Assembly (NCBI GenBank): GCA_036835375.1
Contig: DAITMB010000090.1
Span: 1 to 20,959, forward strand
Direction: 5' to 3'
Origin: JANQTF01 sp036835375
GTDB lineage: Bacteria; Bacteroidota; Bacteroidia; J057
DNA: 20,959 bases
Shown in pieces: positions 1 through 7,608 of this stretch. Under the pieces are notes generated by a model. The model was not told the origin of the DNA and did not search any database. It worked only from the letters and a program-made list of their open reading frames with translations. Every line of letters starts with the position of its first letter. The first letter of the stretch is position 1. The position numbers and the translations under genes were made by a program.

Positions 1-25
1 GTAGGCATGCTCCACATCTTCATGA

Positions 26-509
26 CTCCGAGCACCTATTCCATTACAACAAGGATTAAGACAAAAAATGAAAGTGCGCATAATGTGATAGTAGAGTCTC
101 CGAGCACCTATTCCATTACAACAAGGATTAAGACTGTCAGCGAACGCATATTCGATCAGCGTAATATTCGCTCCGAGCACCTATTCCATTACAACAAGGA
201 TTAAGACCCCTATAGGACGATGCTATGTCGTCCGGGAAAGTAACTCTCCGAGCACCTATTCCATTACAACAAGGATTAAGACTCTAGGAAATTTTCACCT
301 TTCGAGTACTGCATGAGACAGCTCCGAGCACCTATTCCATTACAACAAGGATTAAGACCTGGCAACCAATCCGGTCTGTTGAGTCAAGCTGAATGTACTC
401 CGAGCACCTATTCCATTACAACAAGGATTAAGACAAGATCCAATCCGAGTCCGTGCAAAATGCCACGGATGCCTCCGAGCACCTATTCCATTACAACAAG
501 GATTAAGAC
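26..509 (+). CRISPR. CRISPR array, seven identical 37-nt repeats, six spacers (left end outside window)
   Basis: Seven identical 37-base repeats lie at 26-62, 98-134, 171-207, 246-282, 322-358, 398-434 and 473-509. Each begins CTCCGAGCACCTATTCC and ends CAAGGATTAAGAC. The spacers (63-97, 135-170, 208-245, 283-321, 359-397, 435-472) are 35-39 bases long and unrelated to each other by eye. Bases 1-25 are probably the end of another spacer, so the array continues to the left. The last eight bases of the repeat, ATTAAGAC, resemble the ATTGAAAC-type 5' handles of type I and III crRNAs. Plus-strand transcription with the leader outside the window is therefore the likelier orientation; this is inference. 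No cas gene is present within 20 kb to the right, so the type cannot be assigned. All seven repeats, including the last, are free of mutations. Confidence 0.97.
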
Positions 510-512
510 TAA

Positions 513-532
513 GCAGGTTCCAGAAAACCTGC
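513..532. repeat. Hairpin next to last CRISPR repeat, related to the palindrome at 20861-20892
   Basis: GCAGGTT (513-519) pairs with AACCTGC (526-532) around a 6-base loop, starting three bases after the last CRISPR repeat. Read on the minus strand, 537-523 (ACCTCGCAGGTTTTC) is identical to 20862-20876 at the other end of the window, so both belong to one palindromic family. It may mark the array end, or serve as a terminator for the array or for the convergent hmuV transcript. There is no long T-run on either strand, so terminator function is uncertain. Confidence 0.6.
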
Positions 533-599
533 GAGGTCGCCCCGGTTGATAGATTTTCCCCCCTTCGTCATTCCTCCGTAGAAATCTTGTGCCTTTTTT

Positions 600-1418
600 T
601 CAGGTTCCTTTGCGCAAAGTAGAAGCAGGATTCCGAAAAAAGACCACAGGGCAAGCGTGAAAAGGGTGTGCCTGCACACTGACTGGACAGCGGTAACAAT
701 GCTCCAGCAGGGTTTCGTTGAGCACGTGATGCGGCTCGCCAAACGCCATTTGTTCCCCATCACACAGCATCAGGATGCGGTGGGCATACATGGCTGCAAG
801 GTTGAGGTCATGCATGACCATGAGCACCACATTGCCGGCTTCTGAAAATTCGCGGGCAAATTGTAGGATAGCATGTTGGTGGCGAATGTCGAGGTTGTTG
901 AGAGGCTCGTCAAGCAACAATAACTTAGGCGTGGTGGCATCTTCAAGGCCCTCCCACACCTGTGCGGATGCGCGAGCCAAATGAACGCGCTGCTGCTCGC
1001 CGCCTGACATGCTTCTGATCGATCGCCGGGCGAGGTGGGTGGTTTCGGTAGCCATCATGGCGTCCCCTGCATGGGCTTGATCGGCGTAGGATGCCCTCGA
1101 TCGAAAGTGTGGGTAGCGGCCCATCATCACAATGTCTTCCCCCGAAAAGTCGGTGCTTACCTCTACTTTTTGGGTAAATACGCTCCGCGCTTTGGCCAGC
1201 TCCGAAATGGGATATCCCTTGAGCAAGGTGGAATTCCAGCGAATGTCTCCCTCCATGTTGGCGGGCACCTGCGCAATGCACGAGAGCAAGGTGGACTTAC
1301 CTGCCCCATTCGGCCCAAGAATCCCCACAAGTTGGCCCGCAGCCACATCAAAATCGATCTGGTGCAGGCGAAAAGTGCCTCCCGGTCTGTATCCGACTTG
1401 GCGTACTTCCAGTGTCAT
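600..1418 (-). CDS. hmuV: Heme ABC transporter ATP-binding protein (HmuV-like)
   Basis: This 272-residue ATPase would power heme import on the inner face of the cytoplasmic membrane. All ABC motifs are visible: Walker A GPNGAGKS (35-42), Q-loop Gln83, signature MSGGEQ (137-142), Walker B LLLLDEP (166-172) and the switch His203. The length and overall shape fit the HmuV/FecE group. The ATG start overlaps the TGA of the permease gene by four bases (ATGA), so translation is probably coupled. It is the last gene of the hmuT-hmuU-hmuV operon. An oddity is the Cys/His-rich tail (Cys241, Cys244, His251, His254, Cys256); the histidines lie where the family usually has a His-Pro segment. A siderophore or cobalamin importer is the alternative, but the linked binding protein favours heme. 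Confidence 0.92.
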   Translation of the reverse strand: MTLEVRQVGYRPGGTFRLHQIDFDVAAGQLVGILGPNGAGKSTLLSCIAQVPANMEGDIRWNSTLLKGYPISELAKARSVFTQKVEVSTDFSGEDIVMMGRYPHFRSRASYADQAHAGDAMMATETTHLARRSIRSMSGGEQQRVHLARASAQVWEGLEDATTPKLLLLDEPLNNLDIRHQHAILQFAREFSEAGNVVLMVMHDLNLAAMYAHRILMLCDGEQMAFGEPHHVLNETLLEHCYRCPVSVQAHPFHACPVVFFRNPASTLRKGT

Positions 1419-2452
1419 GATAGATTGTTTTTTTCGTTGAATAACAGAAAAAGAAACACTGGTGCTCCTAGCAGAGAAGTGATGATCCCAATGGGCACTT
1501 CGGCAGGAATGGCAATGGTGCGTGAAAGGGTATCAGCCCATACCACCAACAGGGCGCCAGCGAGGGCGGATGCTGGTAGTAGAAATCGGTGATGAGGTCC
1601 GCCACCGATTCGCATCATGTGAGGGGCTACCAGTCCTACAAACCCAATGATCCCACAAAAAGCTACACTACTGCCTACCATGAGGGCACTCAGGTAAATA
1701 ACGAAAGATTTGGTGCGCTCCACGGGGATTCCAAGGTGGAGAGCTTCCCGCTCCCCGAGGCTAAGGGCATCAAAGGCTTTGACCTGACGCATGAGCAACG
1801 GCAAGGAAAGCGATAGCACTGTGGCCATCAACAATACTTGGAGCCAATTAGCTCCGGCTAGGCTTCCCAGGGTCCAGAACGTAATGCTGCGCAACTGGCT
1901 CTCGGTGGCGAGGAAGGTCATCAGGCCAGTGAATGCGCCAGCCAAGGCATTGATGGCAATTCCGGCGAGCAGAAGATTGGCAACCCGCGTTTTCCCGTTT
2001 ACCCTTCCCAGCCTGAAGATGAGCAAGGTAGTGCCCATTGCCCCTAAAAAAGAAGCAAAAGACAAAACCGAAGCACCACCAAAGGTTGCACCGAAGGTGA
2101 CTACTGCCCCACCCACCACGATGACAGCCGAACTGGCCAATGCGGCGCCTGCTGAGATCCCAATGATCGAGGGATCGGCCAGTGGATTGCGAAACAAGCC
2201 CTGCATGGCGACGCCACTCAGGCCCAACACAGCACCTACGCAGCCGCTAAGTAAGACCCTTGGCAAGCGAATCATCCACCAGATGTCGGCCAGCCTGCCA
2301 GCCTCTCCAACTCCTGCGAGACCCATCTTTTCCAATATGATGCCTAGAACTTCCGGTAGCGTCAAAGACAAGGCACCGAAACTCGTAGCCAATCCCATGC
2401 TGATCGGGAGCGCAGCCCCCAAAACGACGAGGATGAGGGCCTGCTTATTCAC
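1415..2452 (-). CDS. hmuU: Heme ABC transporter permease (FecCD family, HmuU-like)
   Basis: This is a 345-residue, highly hydrophobic FecCD-family permease, full length for the family, and would form the heme channel as a homodimer in the cytoplasmic membrane. The signature RNPLADPSIIGISAGAAL (88-105) is typical of heme and siderophore permeases. The segment LGEREALHLGI (232-242) is the usual loop that contacts the ATPase, and GFVGLVAPHMMR (270-281) is a conserved C-terminal motif. The start is a GTG inside the end of hmuT, giving an 8-base overlap (GTGAATAA), and the gene ends in a 4-base overlap with hmuV. The motifs alone do not separate heme from siderophore substrates. The heme assignment follows from the HmuT-type binding protein. 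Confidence 0.92.
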   Translation of the reverse strand: MNKQALILVVLGAALPISMGLATSFGALSLTLPEVLGIILEKMGLAGVGEAGRLADIWWMIRLPRVLLSGCVGAVLGLSGVAMQGLFRNPLADPSIIGISAGAALASSAVIVVGGAVVTFGATFGGASVLSFASFLGAMGTTLLIFRLGRVNGKTRVANLLLAGIAINALAGAFTGLMTFLATESQLRSITFWTLGSLAGANWLQVLLMATVLSLSLPLLMRQVKAFDALSLGEREALHLGIPVERTKSFVIYLSALMVGSSVAFCGIIGFVGLVAPHMMRIGGGPHHRFLLPASALAGALLVVWADTLSRTIAIPAEVPIGIITSLLGAPVFLFLLFNEKNNLS

Positions 2453-3308
2453 CAGCGAGTGCCATTTTCTGATTCAATAATGAGGCAGCCTCCCCAAGCC
2501 GCGGTCCAAAGCCCAGCAGCAAGTTGCCATCCATGGTCAGGATGGCGCGGCGCTTTCCTGCCGAGGTCTGGCTTACACCGGGAACTTGAAGCAGCCCCTC
2601 CACTCCGCCAAGGCTCTGGAGACCATCTTCGAACAATAACAATATATCCGGATTCGCGGCGACGAGGGCTTCAGGTGTCAATGGTTTGAAATTGTCAAAA
2701 TCTTTTACAGCGTACTCGCCACCCGCGAGCTCTACCATTGCCTCCGCCGAAGTGCCTGCACCCGCCACCGAAAGTGCCCCTGCTCCGCGCGCGTAGATGA
2801 AGAGGACACGAGGCTTGGGATCGATCGGACTCAATTCTGCCAAAGCCTCCGACACGTTCGCCGAAACGCGCTCGGCAAGCCCGGAAACATGGAGCGAGTC
2901 CTCAAGCATCTGTACCCACAATACAAGGTCTTGAGGCGTGTATTTTTTCTCCACCAACCACAACCGGATGCCTAACTCGGAAAGTTGCGCGCTCAAAGCT
3001 GGGTCCAAGTCTGTGGAAAATGCTATCACCACATCGGGATCCAGGGCCAACATGGACTCCGCCTTGAGATTTCGAACATGCCCCAGTATGGGAATGGACA
3101 CTACTGAGTCAGGATAGCTACTTGTGACATCCACGCCCACCACTTGATCCAGTTTGCCTGCGAGAGCGAGTGCTTCCGTGAAAGCAGGGCCGAGGGAAAT
3201 GATTCTTAGTTCACGGTTTGCCTGCTCTTGCGCACCGCGGGCAGGACCTTGGCAAGAGTAAGTCGATGCAAGCAAAGGCAGAACCAGGAATAGCTGAAAA
3301 ACACGCAT
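2445..3308 (-). CDS. hmuT: Heme-binding periplasmic lipoprotein of ABC importer (HmuT-like)
   Basis: This 287-residue substrate-binding protein has an N-terminal signal peptide followed by Cys19 in a loose lipobox (TYSC), so it is probably membrane anchored in the periplasm. The segments RIISLGPAFTEALALAG (35-51), VVGVDVTSSYP (56-66) and LGHVRNLKAESMLALDPD (75-92) match the HmuT pattern, where the family usually reads GYxRxLSAEG. The tyrosine that serves as axial heme ligand in characterised HmuT proteins is replaced here by His77, while the neighbouring arginine (Arg79) is kept. The gene heads the operon and sits next to a perfect inverted repeat (3331-3347) that could be a metalloregulator site. 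A cobalamin or siderophore binding protein is a less likely alternative. Confidence 0.88.
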   Translation of the reverse strand: MRVFQLFLVLPLLASTYSCQGPARGAQEQANRELRIISLGPAFTEALALAGKLDQVVGVDVTSSYPDSVVSIPILGHVRNLKAESMLALDPDVVIAFSTDLDPALSAQLSELGIRLWLVEKKYTPQDLVLWVQMLEDSLHVSGLAERVSANVSEALAELSPIDPKPRVLFIYARGAGALSVAGAGTSAEAMVELAGGEYAVKDFDNFKPLTPEALVAANPDILLLFEDGLQSLGGVEGLLQVPGVSQTSAGKRRAILTMDGNLLLGFGPRLGEAASLLNQKMALAGE

Positions 3309-3330
3309 GGGTTGGGTATCTTATTGTCTA

Positions 3331-3347
3331 TTTAGACTCAATCTAAA
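3331..3347. promoter_or_regulatory. Candidate metalloregulator operator upstream of hmuT
   Basis: TTTAGACTCAATCTAAA is a perfect inverted repeat (TTTAGA, five-base centre, TCTAAA) ending 23 bases upstream of the hmuT start. A dyad of this size directly before a heme-uptake operon fits a Fur- or DtxR-family iron-responsive repressor. On the minus strand a TTTG (3357-3354) lies just upstream, as expected for a Bacteroidota -33 element, so the dyad would fall between the promoter elements. The regulator is not in the window, so its identity is inference. Confidence 0.5.
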
Positions 3348-3581
3348 CACGAGCAAAGAAAATAGCTATCTAGAATTAATCCAAATAAATAACGGCTTCC
3401 AGATGCTGAAAGGAAAAGTACCTGCCAAATCAGGGTCGAGAGGGTCAGGCAGTTCAGTTCTGCTCCCTACCCCTGCGGATTGCCCATGGACGAAAATGAA
3501 CCGAACAAATCCGGCGCTCTGCTATAAGATAAAGGACGGGATCGTAGCGACTCGCGCATCCGTTGCAGTCTCTGCGTAAGA

Positions 3582-3612
3582 TTGATGCGATCAGGAGAGT
3601 TTGCTATCTTTG
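3582..3612 (+). promoter_or_regulatory. Bacteroidota-type promoter for the sugar kinase transcript
   Basis: TATCTTTG (3605-3612) matches the Bacteroidota -7 consensus TAnnTTTG exactly. TTG (3582-3584) lies 20 bases upstream, at the spacing expected for the -33 element. It would start transcription near 3618, about 130 bases before the kinase ATG. Confidence 0.55.
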
Positions 3613-3747
3613 AATCACGTCGATGTCTAGAGATCCTGATGGTTATTTTTACTATTCTTGGCGATGAATTTATCGGCGGCGATGCTGGGAAAAGTCTAGA
3701 TGGGGCTTTCACTTCGGCACCGATGCCACCAGGAGGAACTCGCGCTC

Positions 3748-4602
3748 ATGAACGGACCTATTTTGATTGCAGAAAGCGGTGCTACCAAGACCGAGTGGCG
3801 TCTTCTGGTGGACAAAGTCTTGCAGCGATCGCTGCGGACCGTGGGATTCAATCCCAATGTCATGACCCTGGATCATATTGAGCGAGAAATGACCGAGATT
3901 TCCCGCACACAAATCGGAGTCGTCCCTTCGGTGATCTGGTTTTATGGTGCAGGAATCGGTGGTCCTTCACAAGAGTTGCTGATGCGCAACGTGCTGGAGC
4001 GGCTCTGGCCCGATACGTTGGTCCACATTGAGCACGACCTCACGGCTGCCGCGCGCAGCACCCTTCGCGAGGAGGGCATTGTGTGTATTGTCGGCACGGG
4101 CTCCAACAGCTGTTTTCACCGACAACACCGCGTCGTCGCGCGCCGGGGCGGCCACGGCTACTTATTTGGAGATGAGGGCTCTGGCATGGACCTGGGCCGA
4201 CACCTCATCATGGGTCTGCTCCAGGAGCGCTTTCCGGAGGCGGTGCAGAAGTTTGTGGCTTCGCAGGAAGGGCTTTCGATCTATGAGTTAAAAATTGCCG
4301 TGCTGCGGGATCCACAGCCGAATGTGCGCATGGCGCGTCTGGCGAAGTACCTCGACGAACTCCTGCACTACCCCGAAATTCACGACATGATCCTGGAGCG
4401 CTTGCTCGCCTTTCTCGACACGACTGTCTGCCAATATCCTGATTACGAGCAATATACCGTGGATGTCATGGGATCCATTGGCTGGCATTTCCAAGCGCAG
4501 ATGCGCGAAGCCATGTCCCTACGACCGATCTCCATCGGCAAATTCATTCAAGATCCGATCGATGATTTGGTCGCATTTCACCAAAAAGACCATGATTTTT
4601 GA
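3748..4602 (+). CDS. BadF/BadG-family sugar kinase (N-acetylglucosamine kinase-like)
   Basis: This 284-residue cytoplasmic kinase belongs to the ASKHA fold and is close in length to the short Bacteroidota N-acetylglucosamine kinase group. Visible motifs are the phosphate-1 loop ESGATKTEW (9-17), FYGAG (65-69), HDLTAAAR with Asp97 as probable catalytic base (96-103), phosphate-2 GTGSNS (116-121) and GGHGYLFGDEGSG (134-146). The ATG at 3748 is chosen because the kinase fold begins at once and AGGAGG lies 11 bases upstream; a frame-open ATG at 3700 would add 16 unconvincing residues. The usual ADSGSTKTDW has Glu in place of both Asp residues here. The substrate is probably GlcNAc by family, but its place before an alpha-glucosidase also allows glucose. 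No terminator follows, so cotranscription with the GH31 gene 186 bases downstream is possible. Confidence 0.85.
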   Translation: MNGPILIAESGATKTEWRLLVDKVLQRSLRTVGFNPNVMTLDHIEREMTEISRTQIGVVPSVIWFYGAGIGGPSQELLMRNVLERLWPDTLVHIEHDLTAAARSTLREEGIVCIVGTGSNSCFHRQHRVVARRGGHGYLFGDEGSGMDLGRHLIMGLLQERFPEAVQKFVASQEGLSIYELKIAVLRDPQPNVRMARLAKYLDELLHYPEIHDMILERLLAFLDTTVCQYPDYEQYTVDVMGSIGWHFQAQMREAMSLRPISIGKFIQDPIDDLVAFHQKDHDF

Positions 4603-4788
4603 AGCTGAATCAAGAAATCCAATAAATTCACCCTCCCAATTCGCTCTTTTCGAGCCGTGCTGCCTCGCCGCATGTCTGAACCCGACACCACAAGGCATAG
4701 GTTCACTCTGCATTTCTCCCGCCAAGGATTTTCCTGTTACTTCCTCGATTGCTCCCGTCTGCTCATTCTCTAACCTTCCAACAGATTC

Positions 4789-7203
4789 ATGAATCAACTA
4801 CCAGGTGGTTTCAGAGGGCCCCAGCGAGTCATCCAAATGGTGAAATCCTGGGAAAAGAAAGGGAGTCGCTACTACTTTCGCTGCGATGAAAAGGAGTTGG
4901 AGCTGTCGGTCTATGCGAGTAACATCGTTCGGTTTCGCTACAGTCCCAAAGGCGGATTTGAGGACGATTTTACCTACGCCATCCCCGATATCAACTTGCC
5001 GGATCGCAATCCTTGCTATTTTGACTTAGAGGAGGCCGAAGACCGCTTTTATCTCCGAACGGACGACCTGAAAGTTGAAATTTCCTCTACGTTGCACATC
5101 ATCATTTGGGACCGCGCGGGCAACCTCATCAACGAGGATGAGGCGGGGTTTACGTGGGAAGAAAACTACGACCTTGGAGGAAACACGATCCATTGCGCAA
5201 AAAAAATCCAGGAGCAGGAAGAATTTTACGGGTTGGGAGATAAGCCCTGCCGCTCCTTTCTGCGGGGGCTACGCTGCGAAATGTGGGGCTCGGACACCTA
5301 TGGATATGAGCGAAATTCGGACCCGCTCTACAAGAATATTCCCTTTTTTTATGGCTTTCACCACGGGCGTGCCTACGGCATTTTTTTCGACAATCCCTTC
5401 CGCACCCGCTTTGACTTTGGGCACGAGCGCAGCGATATCTGTCGTTTTTGGGCTGAAGGGGGCGAGTTAAATTATTTTTTCATTCACGGTCCCGAATTTA
5501 CCCGTGTAGCAGAGTCTTACCTCCAGCTCACGGGTCGTGCGGGCATGCCGCCGCTCTGGGCCCTGGGCTACCAGCAGTCAAAGTGGAGCTATTTTCCTGA
5601 AAATAAAGTCAAGCAGGTCGTCAAAGAATTTCGCCGTCACCGCATCCCCTGCGATGTGATCCATCTGGACATCGATTACATGGATGGGTTTCGCTGCTTC
5701 ACCTGGGACAAAGACCGATTTCCCGACCCCAAACGGCTCATTGCCGAGCTGGAAGCCGACGGCTTCAAGACTGTCGTGATCCTCGACCCGGGTTTGAAAG
5801 TGGACAAGAGCTACCGCTTGTATGTGGAAGGGGTAGAAAAAAAGATGTTCTGTACGCGGGCGGATGGGCCGCTGATGCGTGGAAAAGTATGGCCTGGCGA
5901 ATGTCATTTTCCAGATTTCACCCATCCCCGCGTGCGTGAATGGTGGGCAGATCAGTTTCAGGATTTCATGCAAAGCGGCATTCACGGCATTTGGAATGAC
6001 ATGAACGAACCCGCTGTGCTCGAAATCGGCACTTTCCCCCATGACACCCGCCATGACTACGATGGCCACCCTTGCAGTCACCGTAAAGCCCACAACGTGT
6101 ATGGGATGCAGATGGCCCGGGCGAGTTTTGAAGGCACCAAACAAGCCATTTTTCCTCGCAGGCCCTTCCTGCTCACCCGCTCGGGCTATGCAGGCGTGCA
6201 GCGATACGCTGCGGTGTGGACAGGCGACAACCTCTCTACATGGGAGCACCTCTGGATCGCCAACATTCAGTGCCAACGCCTCAGCATCTCGGGCTTGTCC
6301 TTCTGCGGCTCCGATGTGGGGGGATTCATTGGCGAATGCAGCCCCGAACTCATGGTGAGATGGATGCAGTTGGCTGCTTTTCATCCGCTATTTCGCACGC
6401 ACTCCTCCCGCGACTACAGCGAACGCGAACCCTGGTCCTATGGCGAGCCTTATACTTCGGCCATTCGCACGGCAATCGAGCTGCGTTATCGCCTGTTGCC
6501 CTATTTCTACACGGTATTTTGGCGCTACCACACCTACGGCACGCCCTTCCTGCTCCCCCTCAATTTCCTCGACCAGGACGATCCCGAGACGCGCTATCGC
6601 ATGGAGGAATTCGGCGTGGGCAGGCACATGGTGGTGTGCCCCATCACCCAACCGGGAAGCACTGGCAGAAAAATGTTCCTACCACGCGGGGAATGGTACA
6701 ACTACTGGACAGATCATCCACAAGTAGGAGGCGAAGAATTTTTTGCTCCGGCGACCCTGAGTACCTGGCCCGTGTATGTGCGCGCAGGTGCGACGATTCC
6801 ACACTATCCAGTCGTCCAAAGCACGGCCGCGCTTGCCCTGGAGTCCATGGACCTCCACCTCTACGTCGGCGAGGGTCCCACAACCAGCGAGATGTATGAG
6901 GATGCGGGAGAATACTACGACTATGAGCAGGGCAATTTTCTCATTAGAACCTTTACCGTAGAGGGGAGCAAAAGTCACCTGACCCTGGAGCAGCGCCAAA
7001 CCGGGCGCTACAATGTGTCCTACGCCCAGTTTCGCGTGGTGATCCACGGATTAGGATTTCATCCCGGTGAAATTCAGGCTGATGGGATCATTCGCTCGGC
7101 TTATCAGACCGAAATCGATGGGAAAAAAGTGTGGATCCTCATGGTCAACGAGCAATTCCAATCTCTAAAAATTCCCGCTGCCCAAAAAGGAAAAATCGGC
7201 TGA
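4789..7203 (+). CDS. Alpha-glucosidase, glycoside hydrolase family 31
   Basis: This 804-residue enzyme removes terminal alpha-linked glucose from maltodextrin-like oligosaccharides. The N-terminal beta domain (about 20-250) precedes a (beta/alpha)8 barrel. The barrel carries HLDIDYMDGFRCFTWD (292-307), the nucleophile motif GIWNDMNEPAV with Asp404, and VWTGDN with acid/base Asp480. Further conserved segments are GSDVGGF (507-513) and FHPLFRTHS (531-539), followed by beta domains to the end. There is no signal peptide or sorting domain, so it is probably cytoplasmic and would act on imported oligosaccharides. An internal ATG at 4837 is a possible alternative start. It lies between a sugar kinase and a secreted amylase. 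Exact linkage preference (alpha-1,4 or another) cannot be read from the motifs. Confidence 0.93.
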   Translation: MNQLPGGFRGPQRVIQMVKSWEKKGSRYYFRCDEKELELSVYASNIVRFRYSPKGGFEDDFTYAIPDINLPDRNPCYFDLEEAEDRFYLRTDDLKVEISSTLHIIIWDRAGNLINEDEAGFTWEENYDLGGNTIHCAKKIQEQEEFYGLGDKPCRSFLRGLRCEMWGSDTYGYERNSDPLYKNIPFFYGFHHGRAYGIFFDNPFRTRFDFGHERSDICRFWAEGGELNYFFIHGPEFTRVAESYLQLTGRAGMPPLWALGYQQSKWSYFPENKVKQVVKEFRRHRIPCDVIHLDIDYMDGFRCFTWDKDRFPDPKRLIAELEADGFKTVVILDPGLKVDKSYRLYVEGVEKKMFCTRADGPLMRGKVWPGECHFPDFTHPRVREWWADQFQDFMQSGIHGIWNDMNEPAVLEIGTFPHDTRHDYDGHPCSHRKAHNVYGMQMARASFEGTKQAIFPRRPFLLTRSGYAGVQRYAAVWTGDNLSTWEHLWIANIQCQRLSISGLSFCGSDVGGFIGECSPELMVRWMQLAAFHPLFRTHSSRDYSEREPWSYGEPYTSAIRTAIELRYRLLPYFYTVFWRYHTYGTPFLLPLNFLDQDDPETRYRMEEFGVGRHMVVCPITQPGSTGRKMFLPRGEWYNYWTDHPQVGGEEFFAPATLSTWPVYVRAGATIPHYPVVQSTAALALESMDLHLYVGEGPTTSEMYEDAGEYYDYEQGNFLIRTFTVEGSKSHLTLEQRQTGRYNVSYAQFRVVIHGLGFHPGEIQADGIIRSAYQTEIDGKKVWILMVNEQFQSLKIPAAQKGKIG

Positions 7204-7608
7204 GTCTGAGTATCTACAAAAGATACATGGTTTCTCGCCGATATGTTCGGTTGTGCCTGCTTTGCTATTAGCCCAATAAATTCACACGCCAATCGCCATC
7301 CTAAGGACCTGAGGAAGGGTGATTTGCCGGAAGATTGTATGTAATGGGGCGGAGAATTCCGAAATCGTTTGCGAACTGGCGAAAGGTCCAATTCTGGAAG
7401 GATTTCTGCATTAGCATTGTCCTCGGAGACCCAGTGAAGCACTTTCGCAAGCTTTTCTTGAGAATTTTTTCCGAAGAAATTGAAGCCGAAAGAGCATTTT
7501 TGACCTTGAATTCCTGAAAGCGCGAAGCTTTTCTCCGGGTGTCTCTGCCTATCATTACTCCTCCCCCCCTTCTGATGCATTTTTGTTTCAATCCAATTCC
7601 TACTACTT
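7204..7608. other. Intergenic region between GH31 and GH13 genes
   Basis: About 405 bases hold no convincing gene. A small hairpin follows the GH31 stop (GTATCT at 7210-7215 with AGATAC at 7221-7226), but it lacks a T-run and is a weak terminator candidate. No exact TAnnTTTG promoter was found. A TTTTTG at 7497-7502 could be a -33 element without a clear partner. An antisense reading frame across this stretch has no recognisable protein features. Confidence 0.5.

Larger units (their letters stand above)
3309..3747. other. Divergent intergenic region between hmuT and the sugar kinase gene
   Basis: About 440 bases without a credible gene separate two divergent transcripts. It contains the candidate operator at 3331-3347 on the hmuT side and a Bacteroidota-type promoter at 3582-3612 on the kinase side. 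The kinase transcript would then have a leader of about 130 bases. Short reading frames on both strands show no family resemblance and no signal sequence. Confidence 0.6.

Noticed and set aside
7..549. Short plus-strand reading frames through the CRISPR array
   Set aside because: They translate the same repeat sequence again and again and have no independent protein character.
3467..3712. Minus-strand 81-residue frame in the hmuT-kinase gap
   Set aside because: It is rich in Arg/Ser/Pro without domain pattern and runs through a clear plus-strand promoter.
4603..4788. Loose inverted pair TGAACC/GGTTCA between the kinase and GH31 genes
   Set aside because: A 6-bp stem with a large loop and no T-run; not better than chance for a terminator or regulatory site.
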